A stretch of 64,000 nt of DNA from Gelidibacter mesophilus DSM 14095 (lineage in GTDB: Bacteria > Bacteroidota > Bacteroidia > Flavobacteriales > Flavobacteriaceae), in the NCBI RefSeq assembly GCF_000423005.1, contig NZ_AUHD01000008.1, forward strand, positions 186,001 through 250,000, in the 5' to 3' direction. Shown here piece by piece: positions 47,696 to 57,015 of the stretch. The position numbers were made by a program, and so were the translations under genes. The notes beneath the pieces were generated by a model. That model was not told the origin of the DNA and did no database searches. It saw only the letters and a list, made by a program, of their open reading frames with translations. Every line of letters starts with the position of its first letter. Position 1 is the first letter of the stretch.

Positions 47696-50122
47696 TTGAA
47701 AAGCCCCATAAATAACCTTCTGTTTTTTGCTGTTATTTTCTCCGCTACATTAGGTTTCTCACAGGAATATTCGGTTTCTGGGGCTGTCCGTGATGCTCAT
47801 AATCGGCCCGTTATATTTGCCAATGTTATTTTAATGAAAGTGCAGGATTCTACTCTTGTGAGCGGGGTTTCTACTGATGATAAAGGCTTTTTTATGCTCG
47901 ATAAATTAGTTTCAGATACGTATTTGATCAAATTAAGTTATATGGGTTTTACGGATTTTTACCAATCTGTTTTGATTAATAAACCTACTGACTTGGGGAT
48001 CCTAATTCTTCAAGAATCCTCTGAAGAGTTGGACGAAATTAATATTTCACATAAGAAACCAACCCTAAAAAAAGAGCCTGATCGTTTGGTCTTTAACGTT
48101 GAAAACACGGCTTTGATAGAGGGAAATATATTTGACTTACTTAAAAGTACCCCAGGTGTTTTGGTTATGGATAATAGTATTCAAGTAAAAAACACAAAAC
48201 CTACGGTTTATATCAACGATAAAAAAGTGCATCTGAGCAGTGAAGAGTTGGTTCAATTGTTGGAAAGTTCCTCTGCAAACGCAATAAAATCAGTGGAAGT
48301 GATAACCAATCCATCGGCAAAATATGACGCCTCAAGTGGTGTCGTTCTGAATATCATCATGAGCAAAAATCTTGCGACAGGATATAGTGGGAATGTTTTT
48401 ACCAACTTTACTCAAGGTGTATTTCCGCGTTATGACGCCGGAATGAGTCACTTTTTTAAGAATGAGAAAATCAATTTTTTTGCGAACTATTCTTATGCTC
48501 ATGATAAAATAAATAGATACCAAGAGGATGAGATTAATTATCTAGACAATAACAATAGTATTGAACAAATATTTAAATCCAACACCAACAGGAACACATG
48601 GTCACGCACACATAATTTTAGTTTTAATTTTGACTATGACATCAATGAAAAAAACACTTTGAGTTTATCTTCAAATATATTGGTATTGCCCTATTTTGAT
48701 TATAGAATAAAGAATAACACCAATGTGTTTGATTCCAATGAGAATTTGGATTATTATTTTGATGCCAATAATTTATCCGAAGATGATAAGTATAATTTAG
48801 GTTTTGATCTTGATTATGTCCACAAATTTGAAAAATCGGGAGAGAAACTCTCTGCAAATGCGCATTATACCACTTTTGATTACAATAGGAATCAAAATGT
48901 AAAAAGTAATTATTTTGCAAATGATGCTAGTTTTTTGGAGACTACACAATTCAGGACAGACAACCATCAGGACACTAAAATCTATACCATAAAAGTAGAT
49001 TATGCCTTACCTTTAGATCATTCTTCAGCTTTGGAACTGGGCGTTAAAGGATCAAATGTACAGAATGGTAGTGATATTATACAGTTTGATATTGAAAATG
49101 GAGTAGAAATTACAAATCTAAATAATACCGATGCGTTTGACTATGATGAAACCATTTATGCCGGATATGTCAACTTTTCTAAAGATTGGGACAAGCTAAG
49201 TTTGGTGTCAGGTTTAAGGGTAGAAAAAACCAAAATTGAGGGGTATTCCATTTATGATAATATTACCAACACCCAGGATTATTTAGAATGGTTTCCTACA
49301 GCGAGCGTCAATTATGATTTTTCAGAGAATTTTTCTTTATATACCAATTACAAACGGAGTATTGAACGTCCGGATTATAAAGATTTAAATCCGTTTCAAT
49401 TTTATTTGAATGATGTTACCATAGTTGCGGGAAATCCAAACTTACGTCCAGTTCTTGTCAATAAGGCTGTTTTGGGGACATCTTTGGGCAGAGGCGTTTA
49501 TACTATTGAAGCGTATTATAAAAATTCAGACGATAAGATCTTTGAGTTGACACTTCAAGATAATGTTAGCAATACCATAACTTATACGCCCTTAAATCTT
49601 AAGAAAACAACCGAGTTTGGGTTTGATTTTATTACCTATTTTGATCTTATTGAAAATTGGTCGGTGTATTTTGTCACGTCTTTTTATAATATCAAGGCCG
49701 AAGGGATGGTTGATGGTGTAAATTATGAAAGACATTTATGGTCCAACTACACGGAATTCATCAATGATTTTACTTTTTTAAAAGACCGAAGTTTAAAAGC
49801 AAATTTCTCGTTAATTTATAATAGCAAGAATCTTTATGGGTTTAGCGAAATCGACCACCAGGTAATTTCTTATTTGTCAATTTCTAAAACGATCTTAAAA
49901 AATAAAGCAACAGTCTCTTTATCTATTTCAGACTTATTCAATATGGAGGATGTGGGAATCAGATCACGCTATTTAAATCAGGATAGCACCACTTTTTTTG
50001 ATCAGGATACTCGAACCATCAAAATAGGGTTTAGATACAAATTTGGAAACACCAATTTAGTTTCCAACCAGCGGATAAAGTCTCATCAAGAAACCGAGCG
50101 CTTAAATAAATCGGGAAACTAA
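47696..50122 (+). CDS. Outer-membrane beta-barrel family protein (TonB-receptor-like)
   Basis: An 808-residue exported protein starting at TTG (LKSPINNLLFFAVIFSATLG, a signal peptide). Residues 24-105 are a carboxypeptidase-regulatory-like domain (YSVSGAVRDAHNRPVIFANV), then a plug-like region (LLKSTPGVLVMDNSIQVKNT and KSVEVITNPSAKYDASSGVV), then a large C-terminal barrel rich in Tyr/Asn/Asp strands. This is the OMP_b-brl_3 type common in Bacteroidota. The ligand is unknown. No SusD gene is nearby, which argues against a polysaccharide locus. Confidence 0.88.
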   Translation: MKSPINNLLFFAVIFSATLGFSQEYSVSGAVRDAHNRPVIFANVILMKVQDSTLVSGVSTDDKGFFMLDKLVSDTYLIKLSYMGFTDFYQSVLINKPTDLGILILQESSEELDEINISHKKPTLKKEPDRLVFNVENTALIEGNIFDLLKSTPGVLVMDNSIQVKNTKPTVYINDKKVHLSSEELVQLLESSSANAIKSVEVITNPSAKYDASSGVVLNIIMSKNLATGYSGNVFTNFTQGVFPRYDAGMSHFFKNEKINFFANYSYAHDKINRYQEDEINYLDNNNSIEQIFKSNTNRNTWSRTHNFSFNFDYDINEKNTLSLSSNILVLPYFDYRIKNNTNVFDSNENLDYYFDANNLSEDDKYNLGFDLDYVHKFEKSGEKLSANAHYTTFDYNRNQNVKSNYFANDASFLETTQFRTDNHQDTKIYTIKVDYALPLDHSSALELGVKGSNVQNGSDIIQFDIENGVEITNLNNTDAFDYDETIYAGYVNFSKDWDKLSLVSGLRVEKTKIEGYSIYDNITNTQDYLEWFPTASVNYDFSENFSLYTNYKRSIERPDYKDLNPFQFYLNDVTIVAGNPNLRPVLVNKAVLGTSLGRGVYTIEAYYKNSDDKIFELTLQDNVSNTITYTPLNLKKTTEFGFDFITYFDLIENWSVYFVTSFYNIKAEGMVDGVNYERHLWSNYTEFINDFTFLKDRSLKANFSLIYNSKNLYGFSEIDHQVISYLSISKTILKNKATVSLSISDLFNMEDVGIRSRYLNQDSTTFFDQDTRTIKIGFRYKFGNTNLVSNQRIKSHQETERLNKSGN

Positions 50123-50138
50123 TTCCGTATCCATATTC

Positions 50139-51242
50139 TTAATCTTGCCATTCCGCTATAAACAAATTGGTATCATGGCCACCGCCGTTGTTTCTGTTTG
50201 AAGAGAAAATTAATTTTTTACCATCGTTAGAAAATACAGGAAAAGCGTCAAAAGTTTCACTGTGGGTAACGCGCTCAAGGCCTTTGCCATCAATCCCAAT
50301 AATGTATAAGTTAAAAGGGAAACCACGCTCTGCCTCAAAGTTTGATGAGAAGATGATTTGTTGTCCATCGGGCAAGAAAAACGGACTCCAATTGGCATTT
50401 CCAAGGTTGGTCAACTGTCTTAAATCGCTGCCGTCTGCATTACAAATATACAGTTCCATTTCCGTTGGCTGCACCAAGCCTTCTATTAGCAAGCTTTTGT
50501 ATTCAGCAATTTCTTCCTCAGTTTTTGGACGTGAAGAACGGAAGATAAGTTTTGTGCCATCAGGAGAAAAGAATGCGCCGCCATCATACCCCAATTCAAA
50601 AGTAATCTGTTTAACATCAGTACCGTCAATATTCATGGTATACAAATCTAAATCGCCGTTTCTCGTGGATGTAAATACGATTTTATCACCTTTAGGAGAA
50701 ACCGTGGCTTCTGCATCATAGCCTTTTTCGTTGGTCAATTGTGCGGTAATATGACCTTCTAAATCAGCCACAAAAATATCGTAGGAATCATAAATTGGCC
50801 AAATATATTTTCCGTCTTTTTTCAAAGGTGTTTCTGGACATTCATCATTACCTAAATGTGTGGACGCGTAAATAATATGTGTATTGTCTGGTAAGAAATA
50901 TGCACAAGTGGTCCTGCCTTTTCCGGTGCTGAGCATAGGTGGTATTTTATCTTTAAAAGTGTCGTCAACATTCATCAAGAACATTTGGTCACAACTGACG
51001 TTCCAATTGGTGTTATTGGATTGAAAAACCAATTGCTCATCGTCAAAACTCCAATACGCCTCAGCATTATCGCCACCAAAGGTGATCTGTTTTAAGGATT
51101 TAAAATGCTTTTCTTCCGGGTAGATGAGTGAATCTGAAGAGGTTTTTTCATGGTTTTCCGTTGTCTTTGATGTTGATTTCTTTTCGTCTTTACAAGAGAT
51201 CGTTGCTAAGGAAATTAATACTATAAAAAAAATGTGTTTCAT
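50139..51242 (-). CDS. TolB-like PD40 beta-propeller lipoprotein
   Basis: A protein of about 367 residues. I start it at the internal Met (51242-51240) because MKHIFFIVLISLATISCKD is a lipoprotein leader with its lipobox Cys. The longer frame from 51296 would add an unlikely 18-residue prefix. The body is a series of PD40/WD-type repeats, for example EATVSPKGDKIVFTSTRNGD, GGAFFSPDGTKLIFRSSRPK and AFPVFSNDGKKLIFSSNRNN, suggesting a six-bladed propeller in the periplasm. Function is unknown. Confidence 0.85.
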   Translation of the reverse strand: MKHIFFIVLISLATISCKDEKKSTSKTTENHEKTSSDSLIYPEEKHFKSLKQITFGGDNAEAYWSFDDEQLVFQSNNTNWNVSCDQMFLMNVDDTFKDKIPPMLSTGKGRTTCAYFLPDNTHIIYASTHLGNDECPETPLKKDGKYIWPIYDSYDIFVADLEGHITAQLTNEKGYDAEATVSPKGDKIVFTSTRNGDLDLYTMNIDGTDVKQITFELGYDGGAFFSPDGTKLIFRSSRPKTEEEIAEYKSLLIEGLVQPTEMELYICNADGSDLRQLTNLGNANWSPFFLPDGQQIIFSSNFEAERGFPFNLYIIGIDGKGLERVTHSETFDAFPVFSNDGKKLIFSSNRNNGGGHDTNLFIAEWQD

Positions 51243-51545
51243 AAAATAAGGTTTGATTTTAGGATTTCTAAACGTAGTTAATTTATAATAAGTCACTTAT
51301 AAGTTTTTGGAAATCAGTTAATACAGTTTCTACAAGTAATCCATTAAGGATTGCAAGTGTAACTTCCTGCCATTCCGAAAAAGACCTTCGATGTTGTTCG
51401 CCAATAGCCTGCCAAATTTCCGAAGTATGCAAAAAAGTTATCGGCACATCCGTAAAAATCTTATGTAGGTTGCCTATAAGTTTTAAGTTTTACTAATGAA
51501 ATGGCAATTATTACCTAATTTTATACAAAATTAACATATATAACA

Positions 51546-52772
51546 ATGAAATTCATAATAGCACTGATTATTTTAGTCTTGATCACTTCTTGTAAACAAG
51601 AAAATGTCAAAGAAATAAGCATGAAAGACGATATTACCGTATTGGCTTCTGATGGCTATGAAGGTAGAGAGACGGGAACAAAGGGTGAGCAAGAAGCAGC
51701 GGCTTATATTTCAGAACGTTTCAAGGCACTGGGACTGCAGCCAAAAGGAACAGAAGGCTATTTGCAACGTTTTAGCTTCAAACCAAAAACAGATCCGCAC
51801 AGTGAGGTTTCATTTGGTGCTAAGTCTACTGACAGCACCATTACCGGAACTAACGTGTTGGGTTATATTGATAACAAAGCGGAACATACCATTATTATTG
51901 GGGCGCACTATGATCATTTGGGTTATGGTGGCGAAGGTTCCTTATATCGTGAAAAAGACAAAGCTATCCATAATGGTGCAGATGACAATGCAAGTGGCGT
52001 GGCAGTAATGCTCAATTTGGTAGCGAAATTGAAAAAAGCCAACGCAAAGAACAATTATCTGTTTATGGCTTTTTCTGGAGAAGAAATGGGTTTGTTGGGC
52101 AGTAATTATTTTGTGAAACATCCTACATTTGATATTAAAACTGCCAACTATATGATTAATATGGACATGGTGGGACGTTTAAAACCAGACAGTACTTTAG
52201 CTGTTTACGGAACAGGAACCTCACCGCGTTTTAAGCAAGTATTGCACGCTGCTAACAAAGGCTTTAAACTGATTAAGGATGAGTCTGGAGTTGGCCCTTC
52301 AGACCATACTTCATTTTATTTGAATGACATTCCGGTACTTCACTTTTTCACAGGCCAGCATGAAGATTATCATAAACCTAGTGACGATTCTGATAAATTG
52401 AATTATGAAGGGATGGAACTTATTTCAGATTATATTTTTGATGTGATTACAGAATTGGATCATAGCGGAAAATTGGCGTTCAGAAAAACGAAGGATGAGA
52501 CTTCAGAGTCCGCACGATTTAAAGTGGGCCTAGGTGTTGTTCCTGATTATTTATTCGATGGAAAAGGTATGCGAATTGATGGTCTTAGAGAAGATACACC
52601 AGCTGCCAATGCAGGATTGCTAAAAGGAGATATCGTTCAAAAATTGGGAGATAGTACCATTATTGATATATATGGGTATATGCGTGCCCTTTCGGTTTTT
52701 GATAAAGGCGATCAAACCAAAGTAATTGTGGATAGAAATGGCGAAAAAATTGAGGCTGATCTCGAGTTTTAA
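51546..52772 (+). CDS. M28 family metallopeptidase with PDZ domain, lipoprotein
   Basis: A 408-residue zinc aminopeptidase-like protein with lipoprotein leader (ALIILVLITSCKQEN, Cys16). The M28 core has zinc ligands in IIIGAHYDHLGYGGEG and HNGADDNASGVAVML, the catalytic Glu in MAFSGEEMGLLGSNYF, INMDMVGRL, and a late ligand in GVGPSDHTSFYLNDIPVLHF. A C-terminal PDZ domain (about residues 325-408, LGVVPDYLFDGKGMRIDGLR) follows. Divergent from the PD40 gene. Confidence 0.93.
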   Translation: MKFIIALIILVLITSCKQENVKEISMKDDITVLASDGYEGRETGTKGEQEAAAYISERFKALGLQPKGTEGYLQRFSFKPKTDPHSEVSFGAKSTDSTITGTNVLGYIDNKAEHTIIIGAHYDHLGYGGEGSLYREKDKAIHNGADDNASGVAVMLNLVAKLKKANAKNNYLFMAFSGEEMGLLGSNYFVKHPTFDIKTANYMINMDMVGRLKPDSTLAVYGTGTSPRFKQVLHAANKGFKLIKDESGVGPSDHTSFYLNDIPVLHFFTGQHEDYHKPSDDSDKLNYEGMELISDYIFDVITELDHSGKLAFRKTKDETSESARFKVGLGVVPDYLFDGKGMRIDGLREDTPAANAGLLKGDIVQKLGDSTIIDIYGYMRALSVFDKGDQTKVIVDRNGEKIEADLEF

Positions 52773-53035
52773 TGGGCCCATCCTAAATCCTTCCAGAAGG
52801 AGGGAACTTCAATCCCGCCTAAATAGAGTTGAAATCCATTAGTTATATATGCCTATAATAAAATTTAAGAAGGAAGTCCCGATTAAAATGTCTTTGGTTA
52901 TTTCTGTGCTTATCCAGATTCAAAGACAATTGTGTGTAGGGCGTAAAGGACTTCTTTTGCCAACAACCAGACGCATGAGATTATTTTAATTGTAGACATC
53001 TATTTCTTTACCAACTTCATTTGCAGAAAAAAACC

Positions 53036-53043
53036 TAATTTTG
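53036..53043 (+). promoter_or_regulatory. Putative -7 promoter element for dusB
   Basis: TAATTTTG exactly matches TAnnTTTG, 16 bp before the GTG start of dusB. A TTTG at 53020-53023 is too close to serve as -33. Confidence 0.45.
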
Positions 53044-53059
53044 CATCAAAATCTCTACC

Positions 53060-54052
53060 GTGATAAAAATAGGCGACATAGAACTCCCTGATTTCCCATT
53101 ACTTTTGGCACCTATGGAAGATGTGAGTGATCCACCATTTAGAGCATTGTGCAAGGAACAAGGCGCTGATGTGGTCTATACGGAATTCATTTCCAGTGAA
53201 GGCTTGATCAGGGATGCTGCAAAAAGCCGCATGAAATTGGATATCTATGAAAAGGAACGCCCTGTCGGTATTCAAATTTTTGGCGCCAATTTGGAAAGCA
53301 TGTTGCAAACCATTGACATCGTCGAAAAATCCAACCCTGATATTATTGATATCAATTTTGGCTGTCCGGTTAAGAAGGTTGTGAGCAAAGGGGCAGGTGC
53401 AGGCATCCTGAAAGACGTATGTCTCATGGAGAAATTAACGGCAGAAATGGTAAAGCGCACTAATTTGCCCATTACCGTCAAAACCCGTTTGGGTTGGGAT
53501 CATGATTCTATCAGAATTCTTGAAGTGGCAGAGCGTTTACAGGATGTAGGCTGTAAGGCAATTTCTATCCACGGACGCACTCGTGCCCAAATGTATAAGG
53601 GTAGTGCAGATTGGCGGCCAATAGCCGAAGTCAAGAATAATCCGCGAATGCATATTCCAGTTTTTGGAAATGGCGACGTGGATACTCCTGAAAAAGCCAT
53701 GGAAATGCGTGATGTCTATGGGTTGGACGGGTGTATGATTGGTCGTGCCAGCATTGGAAATCCTTGGTTTTTTAAACAAGTCAAACATTTTTTTAACACA
53801 GGTGAACATTTGGACCCTATTTCTTTGGAAGAGCGTGTCGATGCCGCAAGACGACATCTTCAAATGGCCATCGATTGGAAAGGTGAAAAGTTAGGTGTTT
53901 TTGAAACCCGACGCCATTATACAAATTACTTTAAGGGCATTCCAAATTTTAAGGAATACCGCACAAAAATGGTCACGAGCGATCAAGCTGCTGATGTATT
54001 TGCCGCTTTTGATGAGGTGCTTGGGGCATTTTCTGGTTACGATTTTGTTTAG
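53060..54052 (+). CDS. dusB: tRNA dihydrouridine synthase DusB
   Basis: A 330-residue FMN enzyme reducing specific uridines in tRNA. It shows the N-terminal LLAPMEDVSDPPFRALCKEQ, the catalytic Cys in INFGCPVKKVVSKGAGAGIL, the FMN-phosphate motif GNGDVDTPEKA and GCMIGRASIGNPWFF. The start is GTG (53060), which gives the normal family N-terminus (MIKIGDIELPDFPLLLAPM). Monocistronic. Confidence 0.94.
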   Translation: MIKIGDIELPDFPLLLAPMEDVSDPPFRALCKEQGADVVYTEFISSEGLIRDAAKSRMKLDIYEKERPVGIQIFGANLESMLQTIDIVEKSNPDIIDINFGCPVKKVVSKGAGAGILKDVCLMEKLTAEMVKRTNLPITVKTRLGWDHDSIRILEVAERLQDVGCKAISIHGRTRAQMYKGSADWRPIAEVKNNPRMHIPVFGNGDVDTPEKAMEMRDVYGLDGCMIGRASIGNPWFFKQVKHFFNTGEHLDPISLEERVDAARRHLQMAIDWKGEKLGVFETRRHYTNYFKGIPNFKEYRTKMVTSDQAADVFAAFDEVLGAFSGYDFV

Positions 54053-54296
54053 GAACTAGAAGCTAGAAGCAGGAAGATCGGAGTTGGGAGAATAGTTATT
54101 TGGTTGGTGAGAAAAGTTGCCATGAATACACGAATGATTTTTTTGAAGATTTAATTTTAAACCTCTAAAGAACTCTACTGTCGATTGTGTTACAATCTAA
54201 GTGGGAAAGTTTTTTAAATCCAACAAGGCCTTGTTCATCAAATAAGTTTAGATTTTATAAACCCTGAACCCTGTAAATACAGAGCGGGGAATACTA

Positions 54297-55499
54297 TTAA
54301 TTCTTCATCAATTTTTCATTGATCCTGCTGGAGGCAATTTTGGAAGCAATCAAACCCAAAACAGCAATGGTTACCAAAACCAATACAACATTCAAACTTT
54401 GAATTTTCACAGGGTAGGGAAGTGAAGGCGTGATCATCACCAAAGCAAAGTTTTGTTGCAGCACTACAAGTATAAAACCTATTGCAACGCCTAATAATCC
54501 ACCAAGAACAGTCATCAAACTTCCCTGAAGGAAAAACACACGACGGATGTCTTTAGTCGTCGCCCCAATATTATAAAGCGTGTGCAAAGACTCTTTTTTA
54601 TCCAAAATCATCATGATCAACGCGCCAATCACGTTAAATAAGGCAATAATGATGACCAGAGTAAAAATAAGATAGACCACTAAATTTTCCGTATTCAGCA
54701 TTTTATAGAGCGAATCATTTAATTGTGCTCTGTTTTTGATAATCACATCACCATCAAAATTATCTATAATGGCTTTTTTGATGCCGTTTTCATACGCATT
54801 GGTGTCAAGTTTTAATTCGATGCTATTGACTTGGTTGTTTTCATAATCCATCAAATACCGTGCATTGACAATATCGGTATACACATAAGTACCGTTCAAC
54901 TCTTCATTGATGTCAAAAACACCAATATTGACCATATTCAATGAATTGAATGCGCCTTTAATTGAAGTGATTTGGCCAACACCAGGTTTAGGCACATAAA
55001 CGCGGAGTGTTTTTCCATAATCCAAAACGCCAAAAGAGAGGTTGTGGGCAATTCCCCAACCAGAGACCAATTGGCCACTGCCTTTTTCAAACCATTGTCC
55101 TCGGATGATCATAGAATCGATGCTGGTGACCTTCAAATAATTTTGGTCCACCCCTTTTAGTGAGGCCAATAAATTTTTGTTGTCAAACTCAATGATGATG
55201 CGTTCTTCAATGATCTTTGAATAAGAGACAATGCCATCAATATTTGCTAAGGCCGTAGCATCTTTTTCAGTGAGTAAAAATGATTTGCCTTGGGCAGGAA
55301 GAATTTTAAGATCAGGATCTACAAAAGAAGAAAACTCAAGGCTAAAATCTTTTAACCCGGCAAATCCTGAAAGCACAATAAACAACGCTGCAGCAGCAAC
55401 TACAACACCTGAAGCGGCAATAATGGTCATAATATTGATGGCATTATTGCTGCTTTTGGTAAAGAGGTAGCGCTTAGCGATGTAAAGCGAAAAGTTCAA
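54297..55499 (-). CDS. FtsX/LolE-like ABC transporter permease
   Basis: A 400-residue membrane protein. It has the N-terminal transmembrane segment after YLFTKSSNNAINIMTIIAAS, an extracytoplasmic MacB-PCD-like domain of about 220 residues (about 45-265), and three C-terminal helices (LVVYLIFTLVIIIALFNVIG, then FLQGSLMTVLGGLLGVAIGF and NVVLVLVTIAVLGLIAS). Relatives include LolC/LolE lipoprotein releasers and FtsX. Its ATPase is not adjacent. It starts one base after the rbfA stop and is cotranscribed with rbfA, a conserved flavobacterial pairing. Confidence 0.88.
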   Translation of the reverse strand: MNFSLYIAKRYLFTKSSNNAINIMTIIAASGVVVAAAALFIVLSGFAGLKDFSLEFSSFVDPDLKILPAQGKSFLLTEKDATALANIDGIVSYSKIIEERIIIEFDNKNLLASLKGVDQNYLKVTSIDSMIIRGQWFEKGSGQLVSGWGIAHNLSFGVLDYGKTLRVYVPKPGVGQITSIKGAFNSLNMVNIGVFDINEELNGTYVYTDIVNARYLMDYENNQVNSIELKLDTNAYENGIKKAIIDNFDGDVIIKNRAQLNDSLYKMLNTENLVVYLIFTLVIIIALFNVIGALIMMILDKKESLHTLYNIGATTKDIRRVFFLQGSLMTVLGGLLGVAIGFILVVLQQNFALVMITPSLPYPVKIQSLNVVLVLVTIAVLGLIASKIASSRINEKLMKN

Positions 55500-55895
55500 T
55501 TACTTCTTTTTACGTTTATCCAGTAAATCAGCATCCTTAATAGGATTTTCTTCACCTTTTAATGACTTATCAATGCGCTCAATATATTCTAAAGAATCAT
55601 CTATAAAGAATTCCAAATTAGGCATTCTACGCAATTGATGTCTGGTGCGTTGTGCCAATTCATGACGAATCAAAGGCGTATTTGAACGTATGCCAACTAA
55701 TAGTTCTGCCCCTTCCTTGTTAGGGAAAATGCTCAAATATACCTTGGCCAAAGATAAATCAGCCGTAACGCTCACCTTACTTACTGAAATGATGATGCCG
55801 CGCATGCCGCCTTTTGTAGCAGCACCTTGCAGTACGTCAACTAAGTCTTCCTGCAAAATTCCCGCTATTTTTTTCTGTCTATGACTTTCTTCCAA
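55500..55895 (-). CDS. rbfA: 30S ribosome-binding factor RbfA
   Basis: A 131-residue KH-fold protein needed for 16S rRNA 5'-end maturation and cold adaptation. Conserved features are RQKKIAGILQEDLVDVLQ at the N-terminus, SVTADLSLAKVYLSIFPN, and RHQLRRMPNLEFFIDDSLEY, with a basic C-terminal tail (LLDKRKKK). The length is typical. It abuts the permease gene. Confidence 0.93.
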   Translation of the reverse strand: MEESHRQKKIAGILQEDLVDVLQGAATKGGMRGIIISVSKVSVTADLSLAKVYLSIFPNKEGAELLVGIRSNTPLIRHELAQRTRHQLRRMPNLEFFIDDSLEYIERIDKSLKGEENPIKDADLLDKRKKK

Positions 55896-56079
55896 AATTT
55901 GTTATTTTTATAAATCGGGATAAGCATCCCATGACTTAAATTAGTAATTAAAAGCCAAATAGCGGCTTATCAACTGCAAAAATAGAGCATATTTAAGGAT
56001 TATTGTATTTTTGGGGATACAAAGTTGCGTTGGCGCCACTTGGGGTGGATTAGATTTGGCTTTGGAATGATAATAATAA

Positions 56080-56197
56080 GATTGCCACTTTCGTGGGAAT
56101 GCATAAGGTTCCCACCTTCCTGGGAATGTAGATACTCGTCTGCGGTCGGTTAGAAGTTGATAAGTTGTAATTTAAAGAGGTTCCCGCCTTCGCGGGT
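56080..56197. repeat. Three related short hairpin (REP-like) sequences upstream of mce
   Basis: Three units share the pattern (G)TTCCCxCCTTCxxGGGAAT: CCAC/GTGG at 56085-56096, TTCCCA/TGGGAA at 56109-56126, and CCCGC/GCGGG with CTTC loop at 56183-56196. They fill much of the 308-bp gap between rbfA and mce. Short CCCGCCTTCGCGGG-type repeats are common in such genomes. The last lies within 10 bp of the mce start and may form a hairpin in its leader. Confidence 0.65.
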
Positions 56198-56203
56198 ACG
56201 ATT

Positions 56204-56608
56204 ATGAAAAAAATAGAACACATAGGCATTGCAGTTAAAGATTTAGAGGTGTCTAACGATTTGTTTGCTGCACTTTTTGGGAAACCCCATTACAAGATAG
56301 AAGCTGTGGAGAGTGAAGGCGTACGCACCTCATTTTTCGAGAATGGCCCTAACAAAATTGAATTGTTGGAAGCCACGTCAGCAGACAGTCCGATTGCGAA
56401 ATTCATTGAAAAGAAAGGGGAGGGGATTCACCATATCGCCTTTGCCGTTGATGATATTGAAGCGGAGCTCAAGCGCTTGGAAGCTGAAGGATTTACCATC
56501 CTCAACAAAATTCCTAAAAAAGGTGCCGACAATAAGTTGGTCGCATTTTTGCATCCCAAAAGTACCAATGGTGTTTTGATTGAATTATGTCAAGACATAA
56601 AGCCATAA
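56204..56608 (+). CDS. mce: Methylmalonyl-CoA epimerase
   Basis: A 134-residue glyoxalase/VOC-fold enzyme interconverting (R)- and (S)-methylmalonyl-CoA in propionyl-CoA metabolism. It shows the N-terminal MKKIEHIGIAVKDLEVSNDL (metal His), the IELLEATSADSPIAKFIEKK stretch, GIHHIAFAVDDIEAEL (second His) and a terminal HPKSTNGVLIELCQ (Glu ligand). The length and motif order match MCE rather than other VOC enzymes. No methylmalonyl-CoA mutase gene is in this window. Confidence 0.93.
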   Translation: MKKIEHIGIAVKDLEVSNDLFAALFGKPHYKIEAVESEGVRTSFFENGPNKIELLEATSADSPIAKFIEKKGEGIHHIAFAVDDIEAELKRLEAEGFTILNKIPKKGADNKLVAFLHPKSTNGVLIELCQDIKP

Positions 56609-56613
56609 AATTG

Positions 56614-56644
56614 TTGTAAGATTTTAAAATTAGTAGTAATATTG
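56614..56644 (+). promoter_or_regulatory. Putative promoter of tRNA-Met/Ile2 (CAT)
   Basis: TTG at 56614-56616, a 20-bp spacer, then TAATATTG at 56637-56644 (7 of 8 matches to TAnnTTTG). The spacing fits the Bacteroidota -33/-7 layout, and the tRNA starts 13 bp further on. Confidence 0.6.
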
Positions 56645-56657
56645 CATCCTCTTAACC

Positions 56658-56731
56658 GGTCCTATAGCTCAGCTGGTTAGAGCACCTGACTCATAATCAG
56701 GTGGTCCCTGGTTCGAGCCCAGGTGGGACCA
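56658..56731 (+). tRNA. tRNA with anticodon CAT (Met, or Ile2 if lysidine-modified)
   Basis: A 74-nt cloverleaf: acceptor stem GGTCCTA/TGGGACC, anticodon arm CCTGA-CTCATAA-TCAGG giving CAT, and a T arm with GGTTCGAGCC. The CCA is not encoded. The start GG and elongator-like D arm (AGCTGGTTAGAGC) exclude initiator tRNA-fMet. Elongator Met and Ile2 (lysidine) cannot be told apart by eye. It borders the integrated element, so its 3' end is the likely attachment core. Confidence 0.93.
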
Positions 56732-56733
56732 CT

Positions 56734-56761
56734 AAAAGCACTCAATTAGAGTGCTTTTTTT
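56734..56761 (+). terminator. Terminator of tRNA (CAT)
   Basis: A perfect 10-bp stem AAAAGCACTC/GAGTGCTTTT, a 5-base loop AATTA and a T-run, starting 2 bp after the tRNA 3' end. If the element junction is in the tRNA 3' end, this terminator came with the element or recreates the original. Confidence 0.88.
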
Positions 56762-57015
56762 ATTTAATATATCTTGTATCAGTACGTTACGTATAATTCG
56801 ACATTTTCAATTCCCCGTTATTTACTATGTTTTTGATACTCGTTTGATACCAGCCCAAATTTGGGTATCATAATTTTCGATTTCTTGTTTTCTTCGTATT
56901 TCGTTAGTTCCCCATAACACACTATTTTTCCCCATTTTTTGTAGTGAATTGCAAATCCGTTGTTTATAAATAGTAGCTCTTATAGTTTAGCTGAAACTTT
57001 TAAATAATTACGGCT
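56762..57015. repeat. Left-end region with clustered GATAC/GTATC sites and a palindrome
   Basis: The 254 bp between the tRNA terminator and the recombinase gene hold four GATAC/GTATC pentamers (56776-56780, 56835-56839, 56846-56850, 56865-56869). Two are in TTTGATAC repeats 11 bp apart, and the inner pair TGATACC/GGTATCA brackets the 12-bp palindrome CCCAAATTTGGG (56854-56865). They may be recombinase arm-type or regulatory binding sites. No gene is present. Confidence 0.45.
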
